Notes under the pieces: model-generated
Seen by the model: only the letters and a program-made list of their open reading frames with translations
What the model was told of the DNA's origin: nothing
Databases searched by the model: none
Program-made: the position numbers and the translations under genes
Shown here: positions 12,999 through 26,058 of the stretch, in pieces
Numbering within the stretch: the stretch's first letter is position 1
Layout: each line of letters starts with the position of its first letter
NCBI GenBank assembly: GCA_003993805.1
Contig: RSEF01000004.1
Coordinates: 70,291,031-70,355,030 of the forward strand
Direction of reading: 5' to 3'
DNA from: Himantopus leucocephalus
Taxonomy: Eukaryota > Chordata > Aves > Charadriiformes > Recurvirostridae
Length of the DNA: 64,000 bases

Positions 12999-14775
12999 CA
13001 CATACCTTAACAGGTGATACTCTGAAGTATAGATACAGCTTTTGTTTTGTGTTTCTTTCCAATGATGTTAATGATCTTGAACTTCATTTCTGGGTATGCA
13101 TGTGCTTAGCTGCCTTCCAAAGAGCGTGTCACACATGGCTATTCAGAGCTTCGGTTAAGTCACAAATCACATTATGGGACACTGCCAGACTTTTTTCCAT
13201 CTATTTCATGTGGCCACATTTATGAGGGATAGTTTAGAAAAATAATTTTAATAAAAAAAAGTTCTGTCATTGGTGAATAAGCTCAAATATACAGTTCTAA
13301 GAGTTCTTTTTGAAGGGTTAAACTCATCCTTGTCAGATGGGCAACTTAGGTTAGATTGCTGAAATAGGTTATTTTGAGTGGCACTCCAGTACTGATTAGC
13401 TTTGAATTGAACTACTGCTCAGGGAATTTATCTGTCATATTGCACATTTTAAAGTTGGAGATAGAGCTGTGTTATGTACTTTCCTCTTGGCTCAATGTGC
13501 CAGTCTACATGTAGCTTCCTGCTTGCCTTTATTTCCTAGGTAAAGGGTTTGTATGTAAACACATTTCACTCATTTTTTTTCTGTTGTCTTTCTAATTCAT
13601 CTGGTGAGTTTCTGTGAGTATATGTTATTTTGGAAAGTATGAGGAAATGACTGATTTGTTAATAGAAAGTGCCAAGCACCTTCAGTGATTTTAGGTAAAA
13701 GTTGAACTGCAGATGTTAAATTTCAAACTTTGTTTTCTTGAAGTAATTGTTTAATGAAAAGAAAAAATGCAGAGACCATAATTTTACCTTGTAGTGATTT
13801 ATTTGTTGTAATTCTCTATTTCTTTTAAGTTTCAAAGCTTTTTACAATTAGTGATAAGTAATTAAATAATGGTAATTCTGGGAGGAATAATGGCAAAATT
13901 AATAGTTGTTTAATAAAGAGGATTCTAATCTTTAATAGCTTTCAGAAGCTTTTTGGATAAATGCTGTTCTTTCAGATAGTTTAAAAAATCTCATGTAAGC
14001 CTAATCTTCAAGGGGATACCCCACAACCGTGAGCTGTGGTTCTGCCCGTGGCAAGCTTTTGATGTTGCAAGGAGGAGAAATATGTCCCTGTCTAAAACTT
14101 TAGTATGTTGATATATGCACTGTCTAGATGCTCTCATTGACAAATACAGTTTTGTAGGACTGTAGGAGATCTGTTAAGTGGAAAACCATTGCCATGTGCT
14201 TGTTATTTTTTACATTGAGATCATATTAGGGAGAAAATAAGTACAAGTCATAATGTGGTCAAATACTTGTAAATACTATTTCATACTTCTAATTAAAACT
14301 ACAAGTTTTGCAAAAGATGAGATGAAAGAAGTAATAAATTATTTCATTTTCCTTTATGTAACGCCTGGTGTATAGCTTCATAAAATCTTGTACATCTGTC
14401 TGAAATATTAGCAGAATGAAAATAGAGCATAAATTAAAAATTTGTCATAACTAATGACAAGGGCTAATTTGGCTGTCAAATACAATGCAACACAATAATT
14501 CAAGCAAGCAAATACTAATATGGTGAGAAAGAAATTCATTACCTTTCAAGTCACTCATTGAAGTTAACTTGAGAAGATTTAGGCAGGAAGAAGAATCATT
14601 TGGAATGCATCGTGTACCATGTACCAGGAAAATGGATTCAGTCTTTTGTAAAATACTACTTGAAATTCTAAAGTGTCTTAATCGGACCATCATATGACAC
14701 ACAACATCATTCTGGATGAGTTTTCACTTGAAAATAAGAAGCTATTTTCTAATCAACTTTATTAGGTTTCCTAGT

Positions 14776-14781
<6 letters not shown>

Positions 14782-14807
<26 letters not shown>
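14782..14807. repeat. Poly-A tract of 26 bases
   Basis: Twenty-six A are followed by CAACCAACCCCCC. Avian CR1 elements do not end in poly-A, so this is either a simple tract or the tail of an unrecognised retrocopy. Confidence 0.8.
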
Positions 14808-16301
14808 CAACCAACCCCCCCAACTGTATATGAAGAAGAAAAATAGCTGAAATAATATTCTATAATAATAGCGGGTTTTGTGTTCTGGAAATGGTGNGCA
14901 TTCTTTTGTGACTTCAGGCATTAGGTCCTTGTTTGCACATTTATCTAAGAAAACTATTTCACAATGCAGTTTAATTTAAAAACAAACGGAGCTCCCACTT
15001 TGAAATCTTTCTGCAAAGAATAAAAAGGGACAGAAATTAACATCAACTTAGAAAAGAGCTAGGAACTTAAGTCACAAAGAAAATAATGACATTAAGATGT
15101 GGTTAGAAATAAACATAATAATAAATTAGGTCCAGAAAAAAAACATTCTACTGATTGAAAAGAGAGGAATATTTTCAAAAAAAGATGGATTTTAACATCC
15201 TTACAAAATAAACAGAAAACAAAACAAGCCAAAGCCATTCATCTTAGAGCCTCAAAGAACATGTCATCATGCAGTGATTCTGGATGTCCCTGTAAGGAAC
15301 TCCAGATGGAAATTTTGAAGTCCTGTTCATTTTCCATTTTGTCAAACGGTATGCTAGAGACAGGTTATTTTCTTTCTTTTTTTTAAGAAGCAGTGCTGTG
15401 AGTTTCTGGTAAAATGGGGCATTATTAATTTCTTCCAGTGACATCTCTGTGGGTAACCTATTATACAAGTGCAACTCTACCTTCAAATACAAATATTTGA
15501 AAGCCATGCATTGAAGAAAATGAGTGCAATAGCACTGCACAGTGTCTCATCAGTCTTTTGTAGAAAAATTCTACATAGTTAATTTAGCATATGCATTTTT
15601 GATGCAGTATTTCTGGACGTTCCAGAAGGAAGAAAACTTTTAAAATATGGGACACACTCTTCCATTGAACTTTATAGGGAAGATTGTGCTGCTGTTGAAG
15701 GGTTTACCCCAAGAATGAAAAGCTGTCTGCGGATTCCTCCTTTGAGGGAGGGTCAAATTCCTTTTTTTTTCTTCACTTATTTCAGTGTAAAGCACGCTTG
15801 TTCTCTTGTCAGGAAGGTGATATCAAAATCTCTGTGGACTAGAATACCACATGAACAAAGATCAGTTTAATGAATTGCTTTTTAAAAACTTTATCCAGTG
15901 CTATTCAAGTTCCTATTCATTTTTTTTCTCTGATGGTTTGGTGTTGTATCTTTTAATATGGAAGAGCAGATAACTTAAAATGAAGATTAACATAATGTTA
16001 TTGTGCTATTTTTTTAAATGCAAGGTAATTCTGACATATTTTAGAAAAAGACCAATTTATAATGGACCGTATTTTATTATATATGCTGCAGCTGGTAATT
16101 TCAAAATTAACTATTAATAAAATTCTACCATTTCCTCAATTCAGTTTGACTTAGTAGAGATTTTGTCAGGTCTTATTTCCTCATAGGAAGGTAAATGTAT
16201 TCTCTGGCATGTACATTCCTCTATGCCAAAAGAAATAAATAGTTTTATTTAACTACTTGTACTTATTTCTGAAACATTTTTTGTGGTTTGTTTTGTTTTG
16301 T

Positions 16302-16326
16302 TTTTAATAAATATTATTTATTAAAA
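16302..16326. repeat. 25-bp perfect AT palindrome
   Basis: TTTTAATAAATA, one central T, then TATTTATTAAAA. It follows a short (GTTTT)n tract. It may be only a by-product of AT-rich composition. Confidence 0.75.
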
Positions 16327-17655
16327 CAAGTAAGTGTCCTTTGGAGAGGTCTGATCACTGAATTTGGAAGTTTTCATGCAAAATAAGATTTTTTGAAAAA
16401 CCAGAGATGCTGATGTCTCTGAAACAGGGCTACAGATGGAGATTCGATTCGCACTTTCAGACCATTTTCAACTATATTCGTGGTTGGCAGACCTTGTTAG
16501 GGGTAGAAGTATCCTAAATCAAACACGACAACTATTTAATTGATTTTGGGCACATTTTTCTCTCCCATTCTTCTCCTTGTCTCCTTGTTTTCACTGCATC
16601 CTTGTTTTTCTGGAAATAAGTAGGAGATTTTTGTCCAGATGACAACAGTGGTCAGAACAATTATGTGACTAAGAAGGGATGGAGTGGGCAAGCTGTGTTT
16701 TGGAGCTTAAGAATCCTGTTGTCCTCCAGCCAGTAATATGTATGGAGACTGGTCTTGTGCTTGCCCAACATAATAATTTCTAAATATCCCTGGATCAGAA
16801 AGACATTTTTGCTCTTACCTGGCAGTCTTTGCATCAGACTTGGACAGTGTGGACACTTGCAGTTTTTGCAAATGCAAGCTATACTTTCAGATGGCATATT
16901 TAAAAACTTTTTGAATTTTATTTTAAGATCATATGTATTAAAAGAAAAAAATGAAATACTTTTTGCACCACTGATAAGATTTTAAGGTGTTATAACACTT
17001 AATTATTGTACAAAAAATAATGATAATGTGTCTACTTTGAAAGAAATAAAGAAATCATTAGTTATAAACTCAAAAGAAATGCCTACAAGGAGCAGTTTTT
17101 AAGTAGGGTAGAATGGTGACTTACCCAGGGTAATACCATTATAGTCATGCTTTTGAGAGATACTTGTCTCGGTTTGGAATTCATGTGAATAAGATAGAAA
17201 TCCATAGGTAGTAAGCTAATTAACCTCAGAAATTTTGATTTGGATGTGCTTTTTGTTTAAAACAACTAATCAAATATGAAAACTGAGTTTTATACTGATT
17301 AAAACCACGGTAGGTCTTAACATCTCCCTTGTGAATCCATCTATTCATGATATTATCCCCTTGAATCATGAACACACTACGAATATCTACAAAAGCTTTA
17401 CTTGGTAGTGAAGCATTGCTATTAGAGGCTTCTGAAATTATACCATAATTGTGTTTCCTACATGTTTTAAACAGACATGAATATATAATTATATTTTACC
17501 AAAATGTACTGTCAAACACAGAAACTTAAGTGGCACACAAACAGGTCAGAAAACAATCACCGGTGTGTCGTAAGTACACTATTGACTGTAGAGAATGGTA
17601 CCAGAACACTATTGAATATTGATTTTAAGTTCAGGCATCTCTTCAACAGTCATTA

Positions 17656-18290
17656 AAGACATGCTTTGTCACTCTTGCAGTAGAAAACAGATTCTTTTCT
17701 TACCCGTGTTTCCTAATTGTCATAAATAAGCTCATTGATATGCTGCCTTTTTTTTTTTTTCACCTCTCCTTTCTTTTTCTTTTTGTTTGGTATTGTTACT
17801 TTTATAGCATAAATAACTAATTTTATGTCACAGTAATTGAAATACAGCTAAAGTGTATTTTCTTTTTTTTTACGCTGTGGAGTGTAGAAAATAGAGAGAG
17901 GAGAGTTTCTGTGTGTGATGCTGTAGGATAAGCAAGTCATGGTTTCTTTTCTACACAGAAGTGTGTATTTATNAAGACATGCTTTGTCACTCTTGCAGTA
18001 GAAAACAGGTTCTTTTCTTACCCGTGTTTCCTAATTGTCATAAATAAGCTCATTGATATGCTGCCTTTTTTTTTTTTTCACCTCTCCTTTCTTTTTCTTT
18101 TTGTTTGGTATTGTTACTTTTATAGCATAAATAACTAATTTTATGTCACAGTAATTGAAATACAGCTAAAGTGTATTTTCTTTTTTTTTACGCTGTGGAG
18201 TGTAGAAAATAGAGAGAGGAGAGTTTCTGTGTGTGATGCTGTAGGATAAGCAAGTCATGGTTTCTTTTCTACACAGAAGTGTGTATTTAT
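17656..18290. repeat. N-joined direct duplication, 317 bp per copy
   Basis: Positions 17656-17972 are repeated at 17974-18290 with a single undetermined base between them. I see one mismatch (A/G near the start), and the T13 run is the same length in both. This looks like an unmerged assembly overlap. Confidence 0.95.
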
Positions 18291-21200
18291 CTCTCTCTCA
18301 CATTTGGACTGGCAAGGAATGCATAAGTAGTGTACAAGGATTGCACCCATAGTGTCTGGCCATTTAATGTCAGTCTCCTAATTGTCCTTTCTGCTGCGTA
18401 TCGTTGCAACTCGCAACTTGGATGACTAAGGGAAATCTGCCTTTTGTGTAGGACTTTATATTGGCTTGTTGCTTTCAGTATTAACTGAGTTTGTGTGTAT
18501 ATTTAGGCATATATCCTCAATACCCATGGACATCTTCATTTTGTTCCCACCTGTTTTGAAATAACTTTTTTTTTTTTAGAAAAAAGTGGAGTCAGGACAT
18601 AAAGACCTTTGTTTACCTGAAATAATGATACAATGGGGGCCTTGATTCTTCTATTCCAAATTGTCATAAGCTGTAGATGCCTCTAGTGCCTTTCTTTTCC
18701 ATTGCAAAGCGCTATCACCAGGCTTGAGTGAATAATATGATAAATGATTCAAATGAACAAACAGTACAGTGAATAAAGTTGCAACGGGAAATATTTACTG
18801 ACAAATATAAAGCAAATATAAATATATTTTTGCTAACAGTAATTCTTACACCTTGAAGAATCTGCCTCTTCATGAAAAGAGTAGAAAGAAAAAGTACTAC
18901 TCAAAAAAAGGATTTTCTTAGATAAGAATAGGTTATCTTTATCTTTACACAGAACCGGGGTTCAAAGGGGTCAGATAATCAGAGCATGCTGATATACCGG
19001 AGGTAGGAATTTAAACTGCAGTATTAAATTCATTCCCTGTCTAGGAACAGAGGCCCCACTTTTAGTTGTATACATGCCAGATTACCTTGAAAACATTTCC
19101 CATGGATATCACAAGATGATGTCCCAGAAACTTGACTTTTAAGGCAGGAATGACTCACTCTCTATATACCGAATGCATGAGATGCAAAGGGGTAAAAGTT
19201 ACTTATCAGCATTTCAGAGAGTCAAGTATTTCAGTGGTATTTTCTAGTATGGTAAAGTAGAACTTTATTTCATTTTCTTTTGGCAATAGACACTTGGTAA
19301 TTGAAGCTAATTATAATTAAAGGATGCAATAAATATCTTCTTAAGCATAAATCATTTTAACTTTTTTTTTCTTTTTAACTTTTATCCACATTAAATTAGA
19401 CCAGTTAGCCTTTCTCAGGAACAATGCTGCTCATCATTAAATGGATATAAGCTTAAGTTGCACTACTTCACACTCTCCTATACTAAGTGTAATACAGACG
19501 ATGAAGAGCCCAGAAGAAAAATTTTTGTATTCATTGGGTGAAATATCTTCCTGTACAGAGGGCTCAGGGAAAAATTTAGCAGTTTCATTTTTTTGGTCTG
19601 CCTGAAATTTAAGAGCCTGTATGATAAAATGAGATGCTTCTAACATAAACAAGAAGATCAATCTAAGCTCTCTGAGGGAAACATATTATGAATGATAGTG
19701 ATTACTCTGCTTTTTTTTTGTCTGTTACATTGATTTATGCACTATAAATGTTTGATTTCAGTCTAGATATATGAAAATGCGACTAGTGAAACATAGTACA
19801 CATAGATTTTATTTAATTTAGCAGGCCATAACATCAGTAAAATTTTGGGTTGAAATATTAACTGACTGCAAAACCAGGCATATTGTTCTAAAACAAAGCA
19901 ATCTCCCTAGAGTTAAAAAAAATATCAATTTTTGATATCTTTAGATGTTCTAAGCAAATTAATTGCCTTTTAAGCCTTATAATTCTTTATAATTGATGAC
20001 TCACTCTCTTCCAGTGTTTCGAATAAATAAATAAAACCTTTTATCTAGTCATAGCTTCCTGAAGAGGTGGGCATTACTTTTCCAGCCTAGTTGTACATAT
20101 TATAAGTTTACACATGAGCAGCACAATATTGCCTTCCTGATAATGAATTGCTCAGGGAAAATCAGTACTTTGGATCTGACATTTCTTTTTGTCACACGTG
20201 CATTTGTAGTATTTATTGTCAATATTTTATTACATTTTCCCAGAATGGCTTAGTGAAAAAAAAATGAAGTCACTTGTGGTTGAACATGTGCTTGATGTGC
20301 AAATGTGGAAGAGGTCAGAGTTGACTGAAGACTTTGTGCCTGGTTACAGGGGTAGAGGCTTCAGATGGGAGGAAGCCTACACTCTTTTTGGCAAAGCTCA
20401 AAGCAAGCTTTGCATACTCTAAGAAGGTTTGAGGAGGAATTGTGCTTCATCAGACAGCCTAACAAGGAACTGTGCAGTGCTTCACTACTCCAATAGCAGT
20501 TTCCAGTGATGAGCATGTAAGGTGAAACCCTACTAGAGCATTTAGAAACAGAGTATGGTCATCGCTGTACTTCCACTAGGTAGAATCTGGGTGCAGAAAT
20601 TGAGTGATTCACTCAATACTCACTTCAGAAGCCAAAGATTATTCACATATACCTATTTTATGTCACTCCAGTTTTTCTTCTTTTTTCCTTTTCTTTGTGA
20701 GGTATCAGAAACACAGTATTTGACGTCCTGTCTTCTTTGAGGTGTAGAAATAGTGTTATTACACGTCTCTACAATATGATGCTTTGGACTATGAATTCTG
20801 AAAATGATTGCTATTCTTGTCTGTGCCAAACCTTCTTGGCTCCACTTACCTTTTTTTCCCGTTCACCACTAGCCTTCCTTTTCCTGGTCCTTTGATGATT
20901 TGTAAAATTGTTTTTCCCACTTAACAACTGACTCTTTATTCTCAGTTTATTTCTGAGAACCAGCTTGTATTTTGAAACAAAAAATTGCTGTATGATTATT
21001 TTAGCATTCGTAATAGTAGGATTTTTAAAGTTCTGTGAACAAAATTTCTTTATCTTCACTGCCAATTGTGTGAATAAATGATGTTGTGTAACCATTCTCT
21101 GAAGTTTTTAATGAAAATATTAAGTAAAAAGAGACTCACAATTGCTGCATCCAATTAAGTAATTCATTAATCAGTGCAGCAAAATAGTCTTATATGATGT

Positions 21201-22231
21201 CATAGCTAATCCACCTGAAATTAATTTTGCAAAACATTTATGAGAACTAGTGTAAATGTTTTATGAAACCATGTTTGCATATTGTTCTTAGTTCTATGGT
21301 TAATTTTTAGCTTGTTATTTTTCATTTTGCATTTCATTAGAAAGTCAATTATTCTTTGAAAGAGAGTTGAAACAGATATGTGAACTGTTTACACTTTACA
21401 TGGTTTTCCTCAGTTAATAAATACTTTCTGAAAGGATCCTGATTTGTTGACCAACGTTTCTGCTAACACCCCCCCCCCCCAAATTAATCAAATATTTAGT
21501 TGTTGCTGCTTACTTTCATAGGCCTACTACAATGTTCTTCATCAAAAGCTCCGTATGTATATTAGCTAATTCCCATAATTCCCTGACACGTATATTTCCT
21601 ATGCTTGATTTATATTTCTTCAGCCTCTCTTAAATATTCTTTTACCCGACATCTTAGTCAGGACTTCTTTTGATGATCTCTCATGAGTTATAAATTGAAA
21701 ACAAAAACAAACCCAGGAATTCAGAATCATAGCGATACCACGCTGATGTCCTAATTACTCATTTGGAGGCTTACTGTTGTGTAAGATTGCACAATAAGTT
21801 GATGATCACCAAAGAGATTCCTGTCTCCAATGATATATTTATGTCATGCATCAAAAAAATCCCAACCAAATAAAATCAAGTCTTCAAGAAAATATTCTGT
21901 CATTGATTAGTCAGTGAGATTTTGCTTGCTAACCTCTTTTCTGTATTGATATAGTACAAACATTTAAAATGATCTGTTCTAAATATTAAAAATACAATCT
22001 ACCTGCTTATTCACCCTGATTCCAAAACTGTAGCACCATTTTAATTATTTGTTCAGGTACCATAATTTTCCTGATGTAACTGCTGTCTAAAAACTATGTC
22101 TATTAATTATTAGTAGTTAACTATTGAACAAAGGACAGCCATTTTCCTAGCACCAGCAAAGTGATTAGAGTAATGCTTCTGCACGGTCCAGATTCCTCTG
22201 TGTTAACTACTGTCTTCAGTTAAGGAAAATT
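18291..22231. other. Intron stretch without recognised genes
   Basis: Unique-looking AT-rich sequence with a C12 run at 21469-21480. ORFs at 19437-19661 (minus), 20216-20422 (plus) and 20811-21095 (minus) were read and match nothing I know. Confidence 0.5.
21469..21480. repeat. Poly-C tract (12)
   Basis: Twelve consecutive C in an otherwise AT-rich background. Confidence 0.85.
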
Positions 22232-22510
22232 CATTAGTTTATTAGGAACTTTGATACTTATAGAATACTATAGTGCATATTTAAAACTTCTGGGCTATGT
22301 TTTCCACAGTTACCAGTGTACATTCTGGTAATGCATTATTAGGCTAATGTTTTTGATTTCTAACTTTTTANCATTAGTTTATTAGGAACTTTGATACTTA
22401 CAGAATACTATGGTGCATATTTAAAACTTCTGGGCTATGTTTTCCACAGTTATCAGTGTACCTTCTGGTAATGCATTATTAGGCTAATGTTTTTGATTTC
22501 TAACTTTTTA
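22232..22510. repeat. N-joined direct duplication, 139 bp per copy
   Basis: Positions 22232-22370 recur at 22372-22510 around one undetermined base. I count four substitutions (three transitions) and no indels. Confidence 0.95.
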
Positions 22511-24112
22511 CAAGGACAATAATGGAATGTTTTAGAGTTTGTTACTAAATATTGTATTTTTTTTACTTGATTGTGCTAGAAAAGCCAAGATTGAAGAGAT
22601 GTGACTTTTAAGTTTTGCAGTGTGCTGTGGTTTGTGATAGCCTCCAGTAGTTTTTGCAATTAGATAGTGAGGATGCTGATTCCCTAGTTGCATGTATTCC
22701 CGTTTGACGAAACGCTATGTCTCCAGCAAATTAGTCCTTTAGAATCTGAATGCTAGAAGAAGTAAATAAAGACCAAAATGGCTTTTAAGCCTGATCATGG
22801 GTTACTTGAAGAGATGGGAAGCTGAACAAAGCAATTTCAGTAGCCATTTTAGAAATTAAGCAGAAGGAGATTGTTTTCAGAAGCAATGCTGCTTTAAGTC
22901 ATGTTGCATGGGACTACAGACTACAGACCATGAATTAGAAACGGTGGTCACAATCAAACAGCAAATTATAGGGTAACCAAATATTATAATGAGATTTGTC
23001 ATATTAACTGTTAAACCCTAATATGTTATAGAATTCGTAAAGAAGACAAATTTTTGTATTTCTGCAGCTACCAAGTACCTTTTCAGATTTCCAAGAAGGC
23101 AGTTCTCTTAACGACACAGACATACATGGGCTGGATGCCTGGCATTTGTCATTTGTCAAACATCTTATTCAGTTAATCTGAACAAATGTACAGTGGAGAA
23201 TCTGTCTGTTTTATTAAGTCTCTGTGTTGTGGATGTCACATAGCATGTAATGTAGTCTGTCATGCGGTACATATAGAATTAGGAAGACAGAGATTCATTT
23301 ATTCACACTGTAAAATAATTACCCACTCCTTGTTCCAGTAGAAAAAATACTGTTTATGTGTGACTCGCTTGAGGAATTAGGTGTCTGCAACTGGTGTTGC
23401 CTATAAAATCCTTGAAATGAATCCATGCCACAGAAAAAGATGCCTTGCTCTGAAAGAGAGGGCACAGTTTGGAGAGGAGGCACAAGGAGATGGATATTTA
23501 ACTTAGAGGACTCTGATCAGAAACCCTAAAATATTCCAGATAACTGAGGAAGCTGAGTCAAGAAAATAATTATAAGCATTTTTATTTTCAGTGTGTTTAT
23601 TTATTATGTTGTTGAAAGGAATGAAGAGCTTTGGAACCCTAAAAATGCGAGGTTCCCTCTTGCTTTAGGGGGAGAGCTTGACAGAGATGTTGGAAGTGGA
23701 AGGAATTCCTAGTGTTAGGGCAACGATGAGGTAATTTCCTATAAAGGGATAACTGCCTCAATAATATGTTGAAGTTAGCAAGGAATTAGCTTTCCATAGA
23801 GCTGAAGTTTACTGTGGAATGGCTCTAGCATCTTTAGTCAAGATCCTAAGTCATTAATGTCTGGAAGCAAGAAGTCTTCAAAGGCTGCATCACCAGAAGT
23901 TTGCATAAAAAGGAGATAATAGACCAAGAAATAGGATTCATCCACCAAAAATTAGTGTTGCTGAGGAAAAATGCATCAATGCCGTAGGAATTTTCTTAAG
24001 CGTTACATGCTCGATTTTCAAACTTTAATATCAACTACCAGTAAGTTTGCTGATCAGAAATATAACACCTAGAAATTCTTTGTAGAGAATATTCCTTATC
24101 AGAAATACAGTA

Positions 24113-24319
24113 CAGAGAAAGAATTTCAGTCTGCTGAATTGGATTTTTGTAAACTTGGCCTTTATACATCGTTAATGACCACAAGTAAGAGAGGAACTAT
24201 TCTGAAAGTTTCTCANTAGAGAAAGAATTTCAGTCAGCTGAATGGGATTTTTGTAAACTTGGCCTTTATACATCATTAATGACCACAAGTAAGAGAGGAA
24301 CTATTCTGAAAGTTTCTCA
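24113..24319. repeat. N-joined direct duplication, 103 bp per copy
   Basis: Positions 24113-24215 recur at 24217-24319 around one undetermined base, with about four substitutions and no indels. Confidence 0.93.
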
Positions 24320-24574
24320 TCAGAAGGCTTGATTCATTGACACAAACGTGAGCATAGTATAGGAAGTTAATTAAGTGGCAGATTCTTTTCTGGTTCCACC
24401 ACACTTTCAACATCTTGTCTCTGCCACACTTACAAAGTTTATCATTCATGTTCAGGTGCTGGTGAGAGTGTTCACGAATGACTCTTGATTACCGATGAGG
24501 TTACAGTAGCCAAATTAACTCTGAAGAATAGTGTTGGTTGTTTATTAATCTGACAGACTTTATCTAAAGGAAAC

Positions 24575-24805
24575 TGCAGAGGCTTTTTCTTATTGGTAAG
24601 ACAAACCTAATAGGGTGGTAAAGGCAAACTATTAAAGAAGTAAAGTCTTCCCTTTTTTGGTATTTTTTTGTTGTGTTGCTGAGGATTTTNTGCAGAGGCT
24701 TTTTCTTATTGGTAAGACAAACCTAATAGAGTGGTAAAGGCAAACTATTAAGGAAGTAAAATCTTCCCTTTTTTGGTATTTTTTTGTTGTGTTGCTGAGG
24801 ATTTT
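24575..24805. repeat. N-joined direct duplication, 115 bp per copy
   Basis: Positions 24575-24689 recur at 24691-24805 around one undetermined base. The three differences I see are all A/G transitions. Confidence 0.95.
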
Positions 24806-24950
24806 TGCTGACTCTGGAGGTTTTCTGAATTTCCTAGATTGTGCTCAGTAAGAGTAGCTTCTTGCTTTTTGACAGTCACAGCCAGTTTCTAGGTTATGCA
24901 AAGGTGTTTTCTGCTGATGCACTAGCTGCCTTCCCAAAATACACAGAGAA

Positions 24951-25735
24951 TTAGCTTACTCTTGCTAGTTTTAACAGTGAATGTTTGGCTTCTCTCCCAG
25001 TTCTTTGTTTACTGCAAAATGTGTTGCTTCTTAAGCCATAGTTCTGTCCCTTCTCCTTTTTTCTGTGTTTTTTCTTCTTTTCTTTCCATACATTCGTCCT
25101 TTGCATAACTGCACTGATTGGATCATGCCGATCTTCCTCACAGCTCATTTAGTAGTCTCTTCCCCCCTTGTCCATGGATATCTAATTAATTATAAATTCC
25201 ACTCTGAATCATTTGTAGGGCTAAAATGAACTTCTGGAGGACATCTTCTTGTTCTGTCTTTTTATATCTGTTTCCTCACTCATATCTTCAAAATCTGTGC
25301 TTTCCAGTCTTTATCTTCTTCCAGGTCATTAAGGAGTTTGTCTGTCTCTCTTTGCTTTACCTAATCGGCCCTGGATATCATGTTCACAAGAATCATACTG
25401 AGTAGTGACATCTGAGTACACAGTCTCCAATGAATCAAGTGTTTCATGTTTGTGAATTTTCCATTTTGTTGACCCCAGCTTCTTGCAGGGACAGGCAGCT
25501 GCACACTGTCTATTCATAGAGCTGGCTCAGTGTAGTTACAGTGAAGAGCAGTTATTTTTTCTTCCATTCTTCCAACAGTCCTTACAAGTATCTTAGAAGA
25601 CAAAATGGGGTAGGCACTGGGTCCTCCTTCAATCTCTTCTTAGTATAAAAAGAAGGCTTTGTTTCTTCAATTCCAATCAGTCTTCTCTTCATCAAGCTAT
25701 ATTGATTCTTTTCTCTTTTCACAGCAAAGAGAACA
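24951..25735 (-). pseudogene. Possible decayed coding sequence, unidentified
   Basis: The minus strand shows several short open blocks that shift frame but look coding-like: a charged block at about 25725-25590 (includes KRRLIGIEETKPSFY), 25517-25329 (includes LETVYSDVTTQYDSCEHDIQ), a frame-shifted KLLNDLEEDKDWKAQ near 25345-25300, and 25148-24951 in the same frame as the second block. I cannot name a parent protein. The + strand is pyrimidine-rich here, so the minus strand is purine-rich and will give Lys/Glu/Arg-rich translations by composition alone. That is the main alternative explanation. Confidence 0.22.
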
Positions 25736-26015
25736 CATTATGTGTAGGGTGAGTCTCATTTAATTTTCATTACTCATTTGAGGAAAGTCAGGAAAAACCT
25801 TCACCTACATTAGACTGTCAAAGGATTTATCCCATTTCCCTCCAGTAAAGAACTGAAGGCGACTGAATGCAGTAAAGATGAGATATAGATGACCACCTGA
25901 ATCTCTTTAGATTTCCCACTGTGTTTGAAAGCGTTGGAGATTATTACCCCAGAAATTATTTGAGTTCAGTTCTGTTATTTAACCCATGATGTTGGCATCA
26001 TCTTTTTGATTGCTT

Positions 26016-26058
26016 AAAAAAAAAAAAAAAGGGGGGGGGNNNNNNNNNNGGGGGGGGG
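26016..26058. other. Assembly gap inside an A/G homopolymer
   Basis: Fifteen A and nine G are followed by ten N (26040-26049) and nine more G. The assembly broke in a poly-purine homopolymer, so the true length is unknown. Confidence 0.95.

Larger units (their letters stand above)
11691..17655. other. Intron stretch without recognised genes
   Basis: AT-rich sequence. It holds the hairpin at 12972-12998, the A26 tract at 14782-14807, a single undetermined base at 14897 and the palindrome at 16302-16326. ORFs of 60-100 codons here (12727-12987, 14451-14702, 15244-15540) show no known motif. Confidence 0.5.

Noticed and set aside
14897..14897. Single N as a ninth duplication join
   Set aside because: The sequences on either side are not repeated, so it is only one ambiguous base.
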